From NCBI RefSeq assembly GCF_000236705.1, contig NC_016599.1, positions 2,480,001-2,544,000 on the forward strand: DNA of 64,000 bases. The letters are read 5' to 3'. The DNA is from Owenweeksia hongkongensis DSM 17368. Lineage in GTDB: Bacteria > Bacteroidota > Bacteroidia > Flavobacteriales > Schleiferiaceae. The translations under genes were made by a program, and so were the position numbers. Numbering within the stretch: position 1 is the first letter of the stretch; the number at the start of each line of letters is the position of its first letter. The notes beneath the pieces were generated by a model. The model was not told where the DNA came from. It saw only the letters and a program-made list of their open reading frames with translations, and did no database searches. Positions 17,746 through 26,101 of the stretch are shown here, piece after piece.

Positions 17746-17847
17746 GCGATTTTCTTTTTGTGAAAAGAGGGCTGCAAATATCGTAAACTATAAGGTAAGG
17801 GCATAACCAATTTGAAATGCCGTAATTTGAAATTAATCTACTGCGCT

Positions 17848-18516
17848 ATGAAATATTTTGATCGTGACTTTTTAGAGTTTTTTAAGGAGCTTGCCGCTAA
17901 TAATCACAAAGAGTGGTTTTATGTGAACCGCAAGCGCTATGAGAAGTCTGTAAAGAAACCCTTTGAAAATTTTATATCGGCACTACTGGAGGAGTCTCGT
18001 CAAATTGATCCTTCTATTTCAGCCCAAGCTAAAGACTGTATTTTTCGCATAAATCGTGATATCCGCTTTTCGCAGGATAAATCACCCTATAAATTGGATC
18101 GCTCAGCTATTATTTCTGAAAAAGGAAGAAAGGATCATTCTTCACCAGGCTTTTATATTTCGCTCGGCCCAGAACATATAAGCGTTGGCGGGGGTGCTTA
18201 TTTTTTACAAAAAAAACAATTGGCAGCTGTACGCCATAAAATTGCCGACAACCCCAAAAAAGTAAAGGCTTTACTAAATGATCCCAACTTTGTAAATTTC
18301 TTTGACGAATTAAAGGGAGAAGAAAACAAACGTCTACCCAAAGAGCTTACTGAGGCTGCAGAAAAACAGCCGTTGATTTATAAAAAGCAATTGTATTATA
18401 TGACTACGCTAGATCCAGCGTTAATAGAAACGGATGAACTTATGCCTATCGTCCTTGAGCACTTTTCGGCTGGTGCACCAGTAAGTGCCTTTTTGAAAAA
18501 CGCCATCTCAAACTAA
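17848..18516 (+). CDS. DUF2461 family protein
   Basis: Begins MKYFDRDFLEFFKELAANNH, the usual start of this family. I therefore chose the ATG at 17848 over the TTG 36 bp upstream. Diagnostic segments are NHKEWFYVNRKRYE, RINRDIRFSQDKSPYK and PGFYISLGPEHISVGGG. At about 222 residues it is full length. The function is unknown; the protein is cytosolic. It is followed 9 bp later by the type B T9SS gene. Confidence 0.9.
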   Translation: MKYFDRDFLEFFKELAANNHKEWFYVNRKRYEKSVKKPFENFISALLEESRQIDPSISAQAKDCIFRINRDIRFSQDKSPYKLDRSAIISEKGRKDHSSPGFYISLGPEHISVGGGAYFLQKKQLAAVRHKIADNPKKVKALLNDPNFVNFFDELKGEENKRLPKELTEAAEKQPLIYKKQLYYMTTLDPALIETDELMPIVLEHFSAGAPVSAFLKNAISN

Positions 18517-18525
18517 ATCTCATTT

Positions 18526-19998
18526 ATGAGATACTCGCTCCTCATACTACTATTACTACTTGGACTTTCATCCAAAGGCTCACATATTATTGGCGGAAAC
18601 TTTGAGGTAACTCAAAAAAGTGGAAACGAATTTAATGTGATGCTTACCATATTTAAAGATTGTAGCAGGGGCACCGCCAGACTTACAGACATGTATGTTT
18701 CAGCATTTGATGCTGCCACAGGCGCTGAAGTAGTGCGCGTATTAATAGCGATAAACCCCGGGGACACACTTGCCTTGGGAGATGAATGCTACTCGCCACC
18801 TTCGCTATGTGTGGAGGAATACAATTACCTTGATAGCATTACTCTTCCTAATAATCCCAATGGATATATTTTATCTGCCCAGCTCTGCTGTCGCAATGCC
18901 ATTATTGACAACATAGTCAACCCAGACCAAACGGGCATGACGTGGACAGTCAAGGTACCTGACCCTGCTATTGGCAATAGCACACCACGGTTGGGTCGAT
19001 ATCCCACGGCAGGCTTTTTATGCTTACAGCAGTTGCGCACGCTCGATCTCGGAGCTGTCGATCCTGATGGCGATTCACTATTTTACGAATTGGTAACTCC
19101 CTACACCAGCCCTTCGAGCCCACCGGGAAGCAATCCTGCAAAAGCACCTCCTTACAGCCCCATCAACTGGAATACTGGCTACTCCGCAAACAATGCTATT
19201 ATTGGTAATCCCTCCTTACAAATTGATGGCAACACAGGAGTTTTAACATGTAATGCGTCTCAAATTGGATTATATGTGTTTGCCTATTCTGTAAGTGAGT
19301 ATCGAGGTGGTGTAAGAATAGGTGAAGTGAGGCGGGATATGCAACTTCAAGTTTTACCCTGTGAAACGAATACTCTTCCCACATTTGTTGCACCTCAAAC
19401 TCTTAGCTATAATACTATCGTGCGCGAAGAAACCTGCATCTCTATTCTAGTAGTTGATTCCAATGAAACAGACTCCATTTATGTGACTTCAGAGTTTGCA
19501 GCTACACCAGGCTATGAAGGCAGTACCGCTCCTTCGTCAATAAAAAAAAATGGCTTTGGAAGTGTTCAGGGTCAAATTTGCTATACACCAAACTGCCTAG
19601 ATGTGAACCTGGTTAAAACTATGGCAATTAACCTTAAGGCTATTTCTTATAACTGCAGACACACAGACACCATCACAGAAAGTCTTGTCATAAACCTAGA
19701 ATCGATAAACCCTGATGTAGAGGAGTTGTTTCCCAATGTGTTTACCCCAAATGGTGATGGAGCAAATGATTTCTTTCAACTCACCGAACCCATTTCTATC
19801 CCGTGCTTAAATGATTTTGAGATCAGAATTTTTAACCGGTGGGGAACACTGGTTTATGAGCATCAAGGCTCCGACTTTAGTTGGGACGGGAACTATAAAT
19901 CACGCGAGACTGCAGATGGCGTTTACTACTTTATCATAAACGGGTCATACACCGATGAGCCTTTTACCTACAAAAACTTCCTTACCCTCATTAGATAA
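18526..19998 (+). CDS. T9SS type B (gliding-motility-associated C-terminal domain) surface protein
   Basis: Signal peptide (residues ~1-18, SLLILLLLLGLSSKGS), then a beta-sandwich ectodomain beginning HIIGGNFEVTQKSGN with a Cys-containing pattern. The last ~90 residues are a type B sorting domain: LFPNVFTPNGDGANDFF, IFNRWGTLVYE, WDGNYKSRETADGVYYF. Such proteins are exported by T9SS and retained at the surface. No catalytic domain is evident, so adhesion or a structural role is the best guess. Confidence 0.87.
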   Translation: MRYSLLILLLLLGLSSKGSHIIGGNFEVTQKSGNEFNVMLTIFKDCSRGTARLTDMYVSAFDAATGAEVVRVLIAINPGDTLALGDECYSPPSLCVEEYNYLDSITLPNNPNGYILSAQLCCRNAIIDNIVNPDQTGMTWTVKVPDPAIGNSTPRLGRYPTAGFLCLQQLRTLDLGAVDPDGDSLFYELVTPYTSPSSPPGSNPAKAPPYSPINWNTGYSANNAIIGNPSLQIDGNTGVLTCNASQIGLYVFAYSVSEYRGGVRIGEVRRDMQLQVLPCETNTLPTFVAPQTLSYNTIVREETCISILVVDSNETDSIYVTSEFAATPGYEGSTAPSSIKKNGFGSVQGQICYTPNCLDVNLVKTMAINLKAISYNCRHTDTITESLVINLESINPDVEELFPNVFTPNGDGANDFFQLTEPISIPCLNDFEIRIFNRWGTLVYEHQGSDFSWDGNYKSRETADGVYYFIINGSYTDEPFTYKNFLTLIR

Positions 19999-20002
19999 AA
20001 AA

Positions 20003-20028
20003 AGCGTAGCAACCGAGGTTACTACGCT
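20003..20028 (-). terminator. Terminator of the DUF3078 gene (bidirectional hairpin)
   Basis: AGCGTAGCAACC (20003-20014) pairs with GGTTACTACGCT (20017-20028), with one C-A mismatch. Read on the minus strand it is followed by seven Ts, so it mainly serves the minus-strand gene and may also end the plus-strand T9SS gene. Confidence 0.75.
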
Positions 20029-20055
20029 CTTCCATACTTTTAAAGTACGCTAAAT

Positions 20056-21000
20056 CTATTTTGGCTGGTAGCCAAAGTTATAGGCAAAACCTACTCCTAT
20101 TACTTCTTTAAACTGCGTACGAGGACCATCCATTATTCCATCATTGTTTGTGTCAAACAAAATATCATGATCATAAATAAGGTTAAGAGCAACACTAGCT
20201 GAAATAAAGTCGTTTACCTTCATGAAAAGTTTAAACTCACTGTTCACATCAATGTATTTATACTGTCCATCTAAGTAGTTTGAAAATAAGTCAAGCTTAA
20301 ACTGCATATCTACATTTTTTAGCAACTCTCTACGATAGGTCACATTTACGTATCCCCCAATTTCGTAGCGAAACTGCTTACCTGCAACATAAGCACCATT
20401 TACAGTATCCGCTGCTTCAACACCAAAAGAACCCGCATCAGCCAATACCTGATCCTGCACAAAAGTCATTTTTGAAGTTGCAGGAGATATGTAAACCGTA
20501 AAGTTTTCATTAGGCGCATACGTAGCTCCAAGACCTACTAGCAAATAACCAGGTGCCATAAAGCGTGAAATACGATCATCTACATCCTTGCTTCCTGCCA
20601 CGCTATACCCATCAGTTAATTGGGTTCTAAAGTTTAGCTCACCGCTCAAACTCCAGTTCTTACTAAGATGTCTATCTACTCGAGATACCAACTCAAATCG
20701 GTCGTCTGTCTTATTAAAAACATCTTCCTGAAGGTTCAAACCATAAGCCACGTCCAGGCTATTGGCCCAGCCCCAGTCTCCACCATTGTCATAGTTGGCA
20801 AAAACACTGAATATAGCATTACCTGCGACAGAATTCACACCACCCGCTTGCCAATTTTGGTAAGATGATTGCGCAAATTGAAGACCCATATTTCCTCCTA
20901 CTTTCCAGGCTGTGTCTTGTGCTGCTGTAGCTGAATCCGTTTGCCCGAAAGCGTATCCCCCAGCAAATAGTGTAATTAAAAGAATAGAAATTTTCCTCAT
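20056..21000 (-). CDS. DUF3078 outer-membrane beta-barrel protein
   Basis: Signal peptide MRKISILLITLFAGGYAFGQ. The mature chain opens with WKVGGNMGLQFAQSSYQNWQ and continues AGGVNSVAGNAIF, the DUF3078 hallmark. Alternating hydrophobic strands run to a C-terminal aromatic stretch (GVGFAYNFGYQPK), as in outer-membrane barrels. No function is established for the family. The gene is monocistronic with a terminator directly downstream. Confidence 0.87.
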   Translation of the reverse strand: MRKISILLITLFAGGYAFGQTDSATAAQDTAWKVGGNMGLQFAQSSYQNWQAGGVNSVAGNAIFSVFANYDNGGDWGWANSLDVAYGLNLQEDVFNKTDDRFELVSRVDRHLSKNWSLSGELNFRTQLTDGYSVAGSKDVDDRISRFMAPGYLLVGLGATYAPNENFTVYISPATSKMTFVQDQVLADAGSFGVEAADTVNGAYVAGKQFRYEIGGYVNVTYRRELLKNVDMQFKLDLFSNYLDGQYKYIDVNSEFKLFMKVNDFISASVALNLIYDHDILFDTNNDGIMDGPRTQFKEVIGVGFAYNFGYQPK

Positions 21001-21044
21001 AGTAGTGTTGATTAGGTTAATATATTGATTGAAAAAATAAGAAT

Positions 21045-21815
21045 TTACTTTGATTTAAAAGCGGCAATGGCATTTTTGGTAAAGTCAGAAAGCACCATTC
21101 TACCACTCAGTTCGGCTCTTTCGATCAGAAGATTGTCCCAATCGTCTGTACCTCTCCAAAACACTTTCTTTAATGATTCCATTGCATCAGGATTGGACTT
21201 GCGAAATTGCGCCACAAGCTTTTCTATTGCCTCGTCCATTTCCTCCACTGTGTCAAAAGTGTGATTATACAAACCACGACTTTCTGCCCATTGCGCATCA
21301 CGCCACTCGTTAGCATTTATCGCCAATTCACTCATTCCGCTAAGGCCAAGCTTGCGCTCTACAGCAGGCCCTACTACAAATGGGCCAATACCCACTGCCA
21401 ATTCTGAAAGCTTAACAGCGGCATGCTTAGTTGCAAAACAATAATCTACAGAAGAAGCCAGACCTACACCGCCTCCTACAGCTTTTCCTTGCACACGGCC
21501 AATAATCAACTTTGGGCATTTGCGCATTGCGTTGATGACATTGGCAAATCCGCTAAAAAATTTCTTTCCGGTATCAAAATCTTCAATAGACGTAAGCTCG
21601 TCAAAACTTGCTCCAGCGCAAAAAGCGCGTTCTCCTTCAGACTTTAACAAGATGACTTTTACCTCATCGTTGTTTCCTGCCTCGGTAATGCTTTCCGCCA
21701 ATTTGGCCAATAACTTTCCAGGAAGAGAATTACTCATGGGGTGAAAAAACTGAATGGTCGCCAAACCATTTTCTATGGATGTTTCAACATGTCCTTGTTG
21801 CGTTGGATCTTGCAT
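21045..21815 (-). CDS. Enoyl-CoA hydratase/isomerase family protein
   Basis: Crotonase fold of 256 residues. The oxyanion-hole segment is FCAGASFDEL, followed by GRVQGKAVGGGVGLA. Glu residues sit in the positions expected for catalysis (KLSELAVGIGPF and GMSELAIN), although the usual IPGAGG loop is replaced by GPFVVGP. It could serve beta-oxidation, or the PaaF step missing elsewhere in this window; its spacing from paa genes makes that a guess. It has its own -7 element (21846-21853). Confidence 0.85.
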   Translation of the reverse strand: MQDPTQQGHVETSIENGLATIQFFHPMSNSLPGKLLAKLAESITEAGNNDEVKVILLKSEGERAFCAGASFDELTSIEDFDTGKKFFSGFANVINAMRKCPKLIIGRVQGKAVGGGVGLASSVDYCFATKHAAVKLSELAVGIGPFVVGPAVERKLGLSGMSELAINANEWRDAQWAESRGLYNHTFDTVEEMDEAIEKLVAQFRKSNPDAMESLKKVFWRGTDDWDNLLIERAELSGRMVLSDFTKNAIAAFKSK

Positions 21816-21845
21816 ATTGAAGTTTTAGATTTTTAAAAATTTCGC

Positions 21846-21853
21846 CAAAAGTA
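21846..21853 (-). promoter_or_regulatory. -7 promoter element (TACTTTTG) of the enoyl-CoA hydratase gene
   Basis: A perfect TAnnTTTG match on the minus strand, 30 nt before the ATG at 21815. Confidence 0.6.
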
Positions 21854-21870
21854 TGGCTTCTAATTTATTG

Positions 21871-22941
21871 TCAGGTTTCCTTATTGTTTTGTTTGTCCAT
21901 TTTCAGGCCCATTCGGCTAGCTCTTTCACGCCATCTACCCCGAGCATACTCACGCATATCTGTAGTAGTATCAAACTCATCCATTATTTCCATCCCAAGC
22001 AATGTTTCAATAATGTCCTCCATAGTTACGAGGCCTGCGGTACCTCCAAACTCTTCCACCACAAGGGCTATATGCGCACTCCCTTCTACCATAAATTTGT
22101 AGGTGGTGTACAAGTTTTGATGTTGATCTACCACCGGAATGGTTCTACTAAGTTCTTTTAGTTGAGTATTGACATCACGTAACCCTTCGTCACCATTAAG
22201 CAGCACGTCATACTTATGTATAAAGCCTGTTATGTTATCTCTATTTACTTTATAAATCGGTATCCGCGAATAGCGCTGGTATTTTTTATCCGCCTGAAAC
22301 TGGCCGACTGTAGTGCTTTCTTCAGCAGCCACCATCACGGTGCGCGGAGTCATTATGTCTCTCACCGTAATCGATCTGAGCTTTATAATATTGGTGAGAA
22401 TTTTGGCTTCCTGGCTGGTAAACACGCCTTCCCTACGGCCAATTTCTGCCAAAGCCACCACTTCGCTTCGCTCTACTGTGGGTTCATCGCTGCGCTTTAT
22501 GGCTTTTGCTATAAGCTGCGAAAGCAACACAAATGGATACATTGGGATCATCAAAAACTGTAACGACTTGGTGGTGAAAAAAGTAAAACTTTTCCAAAAC
22601 CTAGCTCCCACCGTTTTTGGAATAAGCTCAGAAAACACCAATATCAGAAAGGTTAAAACCCCGGAAATTATTCCCATAGAAACACTCGAAAGCACTTTTC
22701 CTGCCTGAGCTCCAACACCTGCAGCACCAACTGTATGGGCTATAGTATTTAAAGATAAAATCGCGGCCAAGGGTTTATCAATGTCCTTTTTGTATTCAAA
22801 GGTTAGCTTAGCCCAAGCCTTGCCTTCATTAAGTTTTGACTCAATAAAGCTGGGAGTAATGCTCAATAGTACTGCTTCCAGCAAAGAGCAAAAAAATGAC
22901 ACCACCAGCGCCAATAAAAGATAAAATATGAGAAGACCCAT
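21871..22941 (-). CDS. CNNM-domain protein with CBS pair (hemolysin C/CorB-like)
   Basis: The N-terminal CNNM/DUF21 membrane domain has about three helices (LIFYLLLALVVSFFCSLLEA, LAAILSLNTIAHTVGAAG, IISGVLTFLILVFSELIPKT). A CBS pair occupies ~190-320 (RSITVRDIMTPRTVMVAAEE ... VVEEFGGTAGLVTMEDIIET). The protein ends at 356, without the C-terminal CorC/HlyC domain found in longer members. The family is linked to magnesium and divalent cation export. It sits in the inner membrane with CBS domains in the cytosol sensing nucleotide. Confidence 0.9.
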   Translation of the reverse strand: MGLLIFYLLLALVVSFFCSLLEAVLLSITPSFIESKLNEGKAWAKLTFEYKKDIDKPLAAILSLNTIAHTVGAAGVGAQAGKVLSSVSMGIISGVLTFLILVFSELIPKTVGARFWKSFTFFTTKSLQFLMIPMYPFVLLSQLIAKAIKRSDEPTVERSEVVALAEIGRREGVFTSQEAKILTNIIKLRSITVRDIMTPRTVMVAAEESTTVGQFQADKKYQRYSRIPIYKVNRDNITGFIHKYDVLLNGDEGLRDVNTQLKELSRTIPVVDQHQNLYTTYKFMVEGSAHIALVVEEFGGTAGLVTMEDIIETLLGMEIMDEFDTTTDMREYARGRWRERASRMGLKMDKQNNKET

Positions 22942-23025
22942 GTTATAAAGGTTTTATGCAAAGCAACTGCAAACCATTCTTTGTTCACGAGTTACAGCAA
23001 AATATTTCAGACTAAAATATTATCC

Positions 23026-23364
23026 TTACAACTGCTCTCCAAAAATATAACTGCTCTCCACTTTGCTTATCATGCTGTGGTAGTAAGCGTACCAGTCTTT
23101 GGCTTTGCCTTTTGCCTCCCCATGACGGCTGTCTACGCGCCATTTCTGTATGCTTTCTTCATCCTGCCAATAGCTAATAAAGATGCCTCCATCTGGCTTT
23201 GAAACAGAGCTATAGCCCAGGTAGCCTTCTTGCTGCTGAGCAAGCTCCATCATTCGGGCATCCATTTCTTCATAGCCTTCCAGGTTTTCTCCTTTGCGGG
23301 AAATGAAAATCACCGCGTAAAAAGGAGCGATAGGTGGGGTTTGGTTTTTCCAGGTAGTTGTCAT
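23026..23364 (-). CDS. Antibiotic biosynthesis monooxygenase (ABM)-fold protein
   Basis: 112 residues with the dimeric alpha-beta ABM pattern: FYAVIFISRKGENLEGYEEM, an EGYLGYSSV strand and an ISYWQDEESIQKWR helix. Family members include haem-degrading and quinol monooxygenases, though many have no known activity. The gene lies just upstream of a repeat-flanked GxxExxY gene on the same strand. Confidence 0.85.
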   Translation of the reverse strand: MTTTWKNQTPPIAPFYAVIFISRKGENLEGYEEMDARMMELAQQQEGYLGYSSVSKPDGGIFISYWQDEESIQKWRVDSRHGEAKGKAKDWYAYYHSMISKVESSYIFGEQL

Positions 23365-23382
23365 GTTAGAACGCGGGTTTAA

Positions 23383-23428
23383 GTTTCACGCAAAGTCGCT
23401 AAGTTTTTTCGCAAAGCGCACAAAGATT
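23383..23428. repeat. GxxExxY-associated repeat, copy 1
   Basis: Starts GTTTCACGCAAAG and ends TTCGCAAAGCGCACAAAGATT, touching the 3' end of the GxxExxY gene. It matches copy 2 (23816-23862) directly and copy 3 (23916-23967) in reverse. The core words are CACGCAAAG and CGCAAAGnncACAAA. Confidence 0.75.
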
Positions 23429-23804
23429 AAAGGTTATTAACCATTCTATGAATGCCTTCTTTTAATACGGGAACGTTAAAATTTATCAAGAGTGCTAATT
23501 TCTTATCGGCTAACTTCAAGTAAGTCAATGTCTGTGAGAAATGAACTGGCGCCAAATTTTCTACTGACTTTATTTCCACAATTACCTTTTGATTCACCAA
23601 AAGATCCATTCGAAAACCACGATCAAATTCCAGCTCTTTGTAAGTGAAAGGCAAACCCTTTTGTTGCTCCACTTGAAAATCCAGTTCTAAAAGGTCTCGA
23701 GCCAATGCCGTTTCATAAACACTTTCAAGCAAACCAGGACCTAAAGCACGGTGCAGTTCAATTGCCGCACCAATTATTTCATATGAAATTTCATTCTCGG
23801 TCAT
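23427..23804 (-). CDS. GxxExxY protein (PD-(D/E)XK nuclease-like fold)
   Basis: 125 residues with the naming motif GLLESVYE and a nuclease-like core FRMDLLVNQKVIVEIKSVE, where MD...EIK matches the PD-(D/E)XK arrangement. The biological role is unknown. Such genes commonly occur as solitary units among repeats. Here three copies of a 45-50-bp repeat lie around it: copy 1 at its 3' end, copy 2 just upstream, and copy 3 inverted and touching the paaZ stop codon. This suggests the gene and its repeats arrived as a module. Confidence 0.9.
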   Translation of the reverse strand: MTENEISYEIIGAAIELHRALGPGLLESVYETALARDLLELDFQVEQQKGLPFTYKELEFDRGFRMDLLVNQKVIVEIKSVENLAPVHFSQTLTYLKLADKKLALLINFNVPVLKEGIHRMVNNL

Positions 23805-23815
23805 AACAGATATCT

Positions 23816-23862
23816 ATTTCACGCAAAGCACGCAAAGGTTTTCGCAAAGGACACAAACCTTC
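23816..23862. repeat. GxxExxY-associated repeat, copy 2
   Basis: ATTTCACGCAAAGCACGCAA followed by AGGTTTTCGCAAAGGACACAAA, 11 bp upstream of the GxxExxY start codon. Same orientation as copy 1. Confidence 0.75.
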
Positions 23863-23915
23863 TTCAACATACTTTGTACCCCATCATGGTTTTAATACAT
23901 GCAAAACACGCTAAA

Positions 23916-23967
23916 CATTCTTTGTGCCTTTGCGAGCGTTTTCTTTTGTGCCCTTTGCGTGAACCTT
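23916..23967. repeat. GxxExxY-associated repeat, copy 3 (inverted)
   Basis: The reverse complement begins TTCACGCAAAGGGCACAAAA and ends CGCAAAGGCACAAAGAAT. It forms an inverted pair with copy 2 and directly abuts the paaZ stop codon at 23967. Confidence 0.75.
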
Positions 23968-26018
23968 TAAGAACTCTGATCTATCTTCTTTACCATGGTA
24001 AGAATAGTCGCCAAAGCTACGGTCTCACCGGTTTCATCATACACATCCACATTAAAGCGAACGATACCTTTTGCAATATCATCCTCGCTCTTTTTCTCCT
24101 GGTCTATTTTTTCCTTTACGGTGAATTTCACGCCAATGGTCATTCCGGGGTAAACAGGCTTAGTGAAGCGACATTCATCAAGACCATAGTTTAGTAAAAC
24201 CGGTCCTTTGCGGGGATCCACAAACATTCCCGCTGCTTTCGAAAGTACGTAGTAACCATGAGCTACTTTACCTTCAAAAATGGTCCCATCCAAAGATGTG
24301 GCATCCACGTGAGCATAGAAATTATCGCCACTTACCTGGGCAAAGCTGGCAATATCTGCATCGGTAACGGTGTGTTTATGTGTGTAAACTGTATCGCCCA
24401 CTTTAAGCTCTTCAAAATGCTGACGGAACAAATGCTTTTCAGATTCTGGACGAGATGCTCCCGGTTGGTAAACCTGAGTAATTTCCATAATAGTATCCGG
24501 GTGACCTTGAATGGCGGTACGCTGCAGGTAGTGCAATACACCACGCTTTCCGCCCATTTCTTCACCACCACCAGCGCGGCCTGGGCCACCATGCGTAAGC
24601 AATGGCATTGGCGAACCATGACCTGTGCTTTCTTTGGCAGATTTAGCATTAAGCACATGAATACGGCCGTGCATGTGAGCCGCTTCTACAACGTATTCAC
24701 GAGCAATTTTATCGTCAGCAGTAATGATAGATGATACCAAAGAACCTTTACCCATATTGGCAATTTCTACAGCATCCTCCAAAGTTTTGTACGGCATCAT
24801 GCTGGTCACGGGACCAAAGCACTCTACATCGTGTACATCTGTATTTTTGAATGGATCATTATTTCTGAAAAGGATTGGCGAAGCAAAAGCACCTTTAGAC
24901 TTATCAGCGCCTACCACATCAAAGTCGCGTAAGTCGCCATACACCACTTCCTGGCTTTTCATCAAACGTTCTACGTTTTCAACCAAGCGCTCCACCTGCA
25001 ATTTGCTGGCAAGCGACCCCATACGAACACCTTCTGTCTGAGGGTCTCCAATTACGGTTTTGCTCAAGCGGGAAGTAAGGGCCTCCTGAACAGCGTCCAT
25101 TTTATCTTCTGGCACCAAAACTCTGCGGACAGCGGTACATTTTTGTCCAGCTTTAGAGGTTACTTCGCGTTGAACTTCTTTTACAAAAAGGTCAAACTCA
25201 GGCATGCCCGGCTCCACATCAGGACCCAAAATGGCCGCGTTTAATGAGTCCGCTTCCAGATTGAAAGTAACTGAGCGATCTATAATGTGCGGAAGAGCCT
25301 GTAGCTTTTTACCCGTGGCGGCACTTCCCGTGAAAGTAACCGTGTCGCCAGTTTGTACGTGATCAATAATTCCACGGCCAAGGCCGGTTACTACTTGTAG
25401 TGCGCCTTCCGGCAAAATGTTGGAAGCTATGATTTCACGAACCATTAATTCGGTAAGAAATGAAGTGGACTCTGCAGGCTTCACCACAGCAGGAACTCCC
25501 GCCATTAGGTTCACGGCTATCTTCTCCAACATTCCCCACACAGGGAAATTGAAGGCATTGATATGAACGGCAACACCTCTTTTTGGCACCATGATGTGGT
25601 GACCGATAAAGGTTCCGTTTTTAGAAAGTGCTGCTGGCTGACCATCTACATAATAAGGTAGATCAGGAAACTGTCTGCGAAGAGAAGCATTGGCAAAAAG
25701 GTTTCCAATACCACCTTCGATATCTACCCAGCTGTCAATTTTGGTAGCACCAGTGGCATAGCTCAGTTCGTAAAACTTATCCTTAATAGAAACCAAATGA
25801 AGCGCCAAAGCCTTAAGCATACGACCACGTTCCTGAAAGGTCATTTTGCGCAAAGCGGCACCACCTTTTTTACGTCCGTAATCTAAAATAGCTTCGTAAT
25901 CTAAACCTGCGCTTGACACTATCCCTATGGCATCACCGGTAATGGCATTGGTGGCAACCAGCTCTTCGCCTTCGCCATTTACCCATTCGCCCATTACATA
26001 GTTCTGTATATTTTTCAT
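23967..26018 (-). CDS. paaZ: PaaZ: bifunctional oxepin-CoA hydrolase / semialdehyde dehydrogenase
   Basis: Opens the oxepin-CoA ring and oxidises the resulting semialdehyde with NADP. Residues ~1-520 are an aldehyde dehydrogenase with general base Glu255 (FNLEADS) and nucleophile Cys294 (KAGQKCTAV). Residues ~535-680 are a MaoC-like hydratase with Asp and His in FAQVSGDNFYAHVD. At 683 residues it matches the family length of about 680. It is separated from the other paa genes of the window by about 20 kb. A TATCTTCG element (26044-26051) sits 25 nt upstream. Repeat copy 3 of the GxxExxY module abuts the stop codon. Confidence 0.95.
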   Translation of the reverse strand: MKNIQNYVMGEWVNGEGEELVATNAITGDAIGIVSSAGLDYEAILDYGRKKGGAALRKMTFQERGRMLKALALHLVSIKDKFYELSYATGATKIDSWVDIEGGIGNLFANASLRRQFPDLPYYVDGQPAALSKNGTFIGHHIMVPKRGVAVHINAFNFPVWGMLEKIAVNLMAGVPAVVKPAESTSFLTELMVREIIASNILPEGALQVVTGLGRGIIDHVQTGDTVTFTGSAATGKKLQALPHIIDRSVTFNLEADSLNAAILGPDVEPGMPEFDLFVKEVQREVTSKAGQKCTAVRRVLVPEDKMDAVQEALTSRLSKTVIGDPQTEGVRMGSLASKLQVERLVENVERLMKSQEVVYGDLRDFDVVGADKSKGAFASPILFRNNDPFKNTDVHDVECFGPVTSMMPYKTLEDAVEIANMGKGSLVSSIITADDKIAREYVVEAAHMHGRIHVLNAKSAKESTGHGSPMPLLTHGGPGRAGGGEEMGGKRGVLHYLQRTAIQGHPDTIMEITQVYQPGASRPESEKHLFRQHFEELKVGDTVYTHKHTVTDADIASFAQVSGDNFYAHVDATSLDGTIFEGKVAHGYYVLSKAAGMFVDPRKGPVLLNYGLDECRFTKPVYPGMTIGVKFTVKEKIDQEKKSEDDIAKGIVRFNVDVYDETGETVALATILTMVKKIDQSS

Positions 26019-26043
26019 GCTTATCTTTTAATTTTTGGAAAGG

Positions 26044-26051
26044 CGAAGATA
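26044..26051 (-). promoter_or_regulatory. Probable -7 element (TATCTTCG) of paaZ
   Basis: One mismatch from TAnnTTTG, 25 nt before the paaZ ATG, the same spacing as other promoters in the window. Confidence 0.45.
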
Positions 26052-26101
26052 AGGGAACAAAATAGGTTGGAAAGTTGAAGGGTTTAAAGTTGAAAAGGAT
26101 A

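Noticed and set aside
17812-17847. TTG-initiated N-terminal extension of the DUF2461 gene
   Set aside because: Family members begin at the ATG at 17848; the extension MKCRNLKLIYCA shows no family match.
23383-23967. Possible CRISPR array from repeated CGCAAAG words
   Set aside because: Only three imperfect copies, one inverted, with a gene between them and no regular spacers or cas genes.
24258-24734. 158-codon plus-strand frame opposite paaZ
   Set aside because: It lies wholly within the strongly conserved PaaZ coding sequence and its translation has no family features; a shadow frame.
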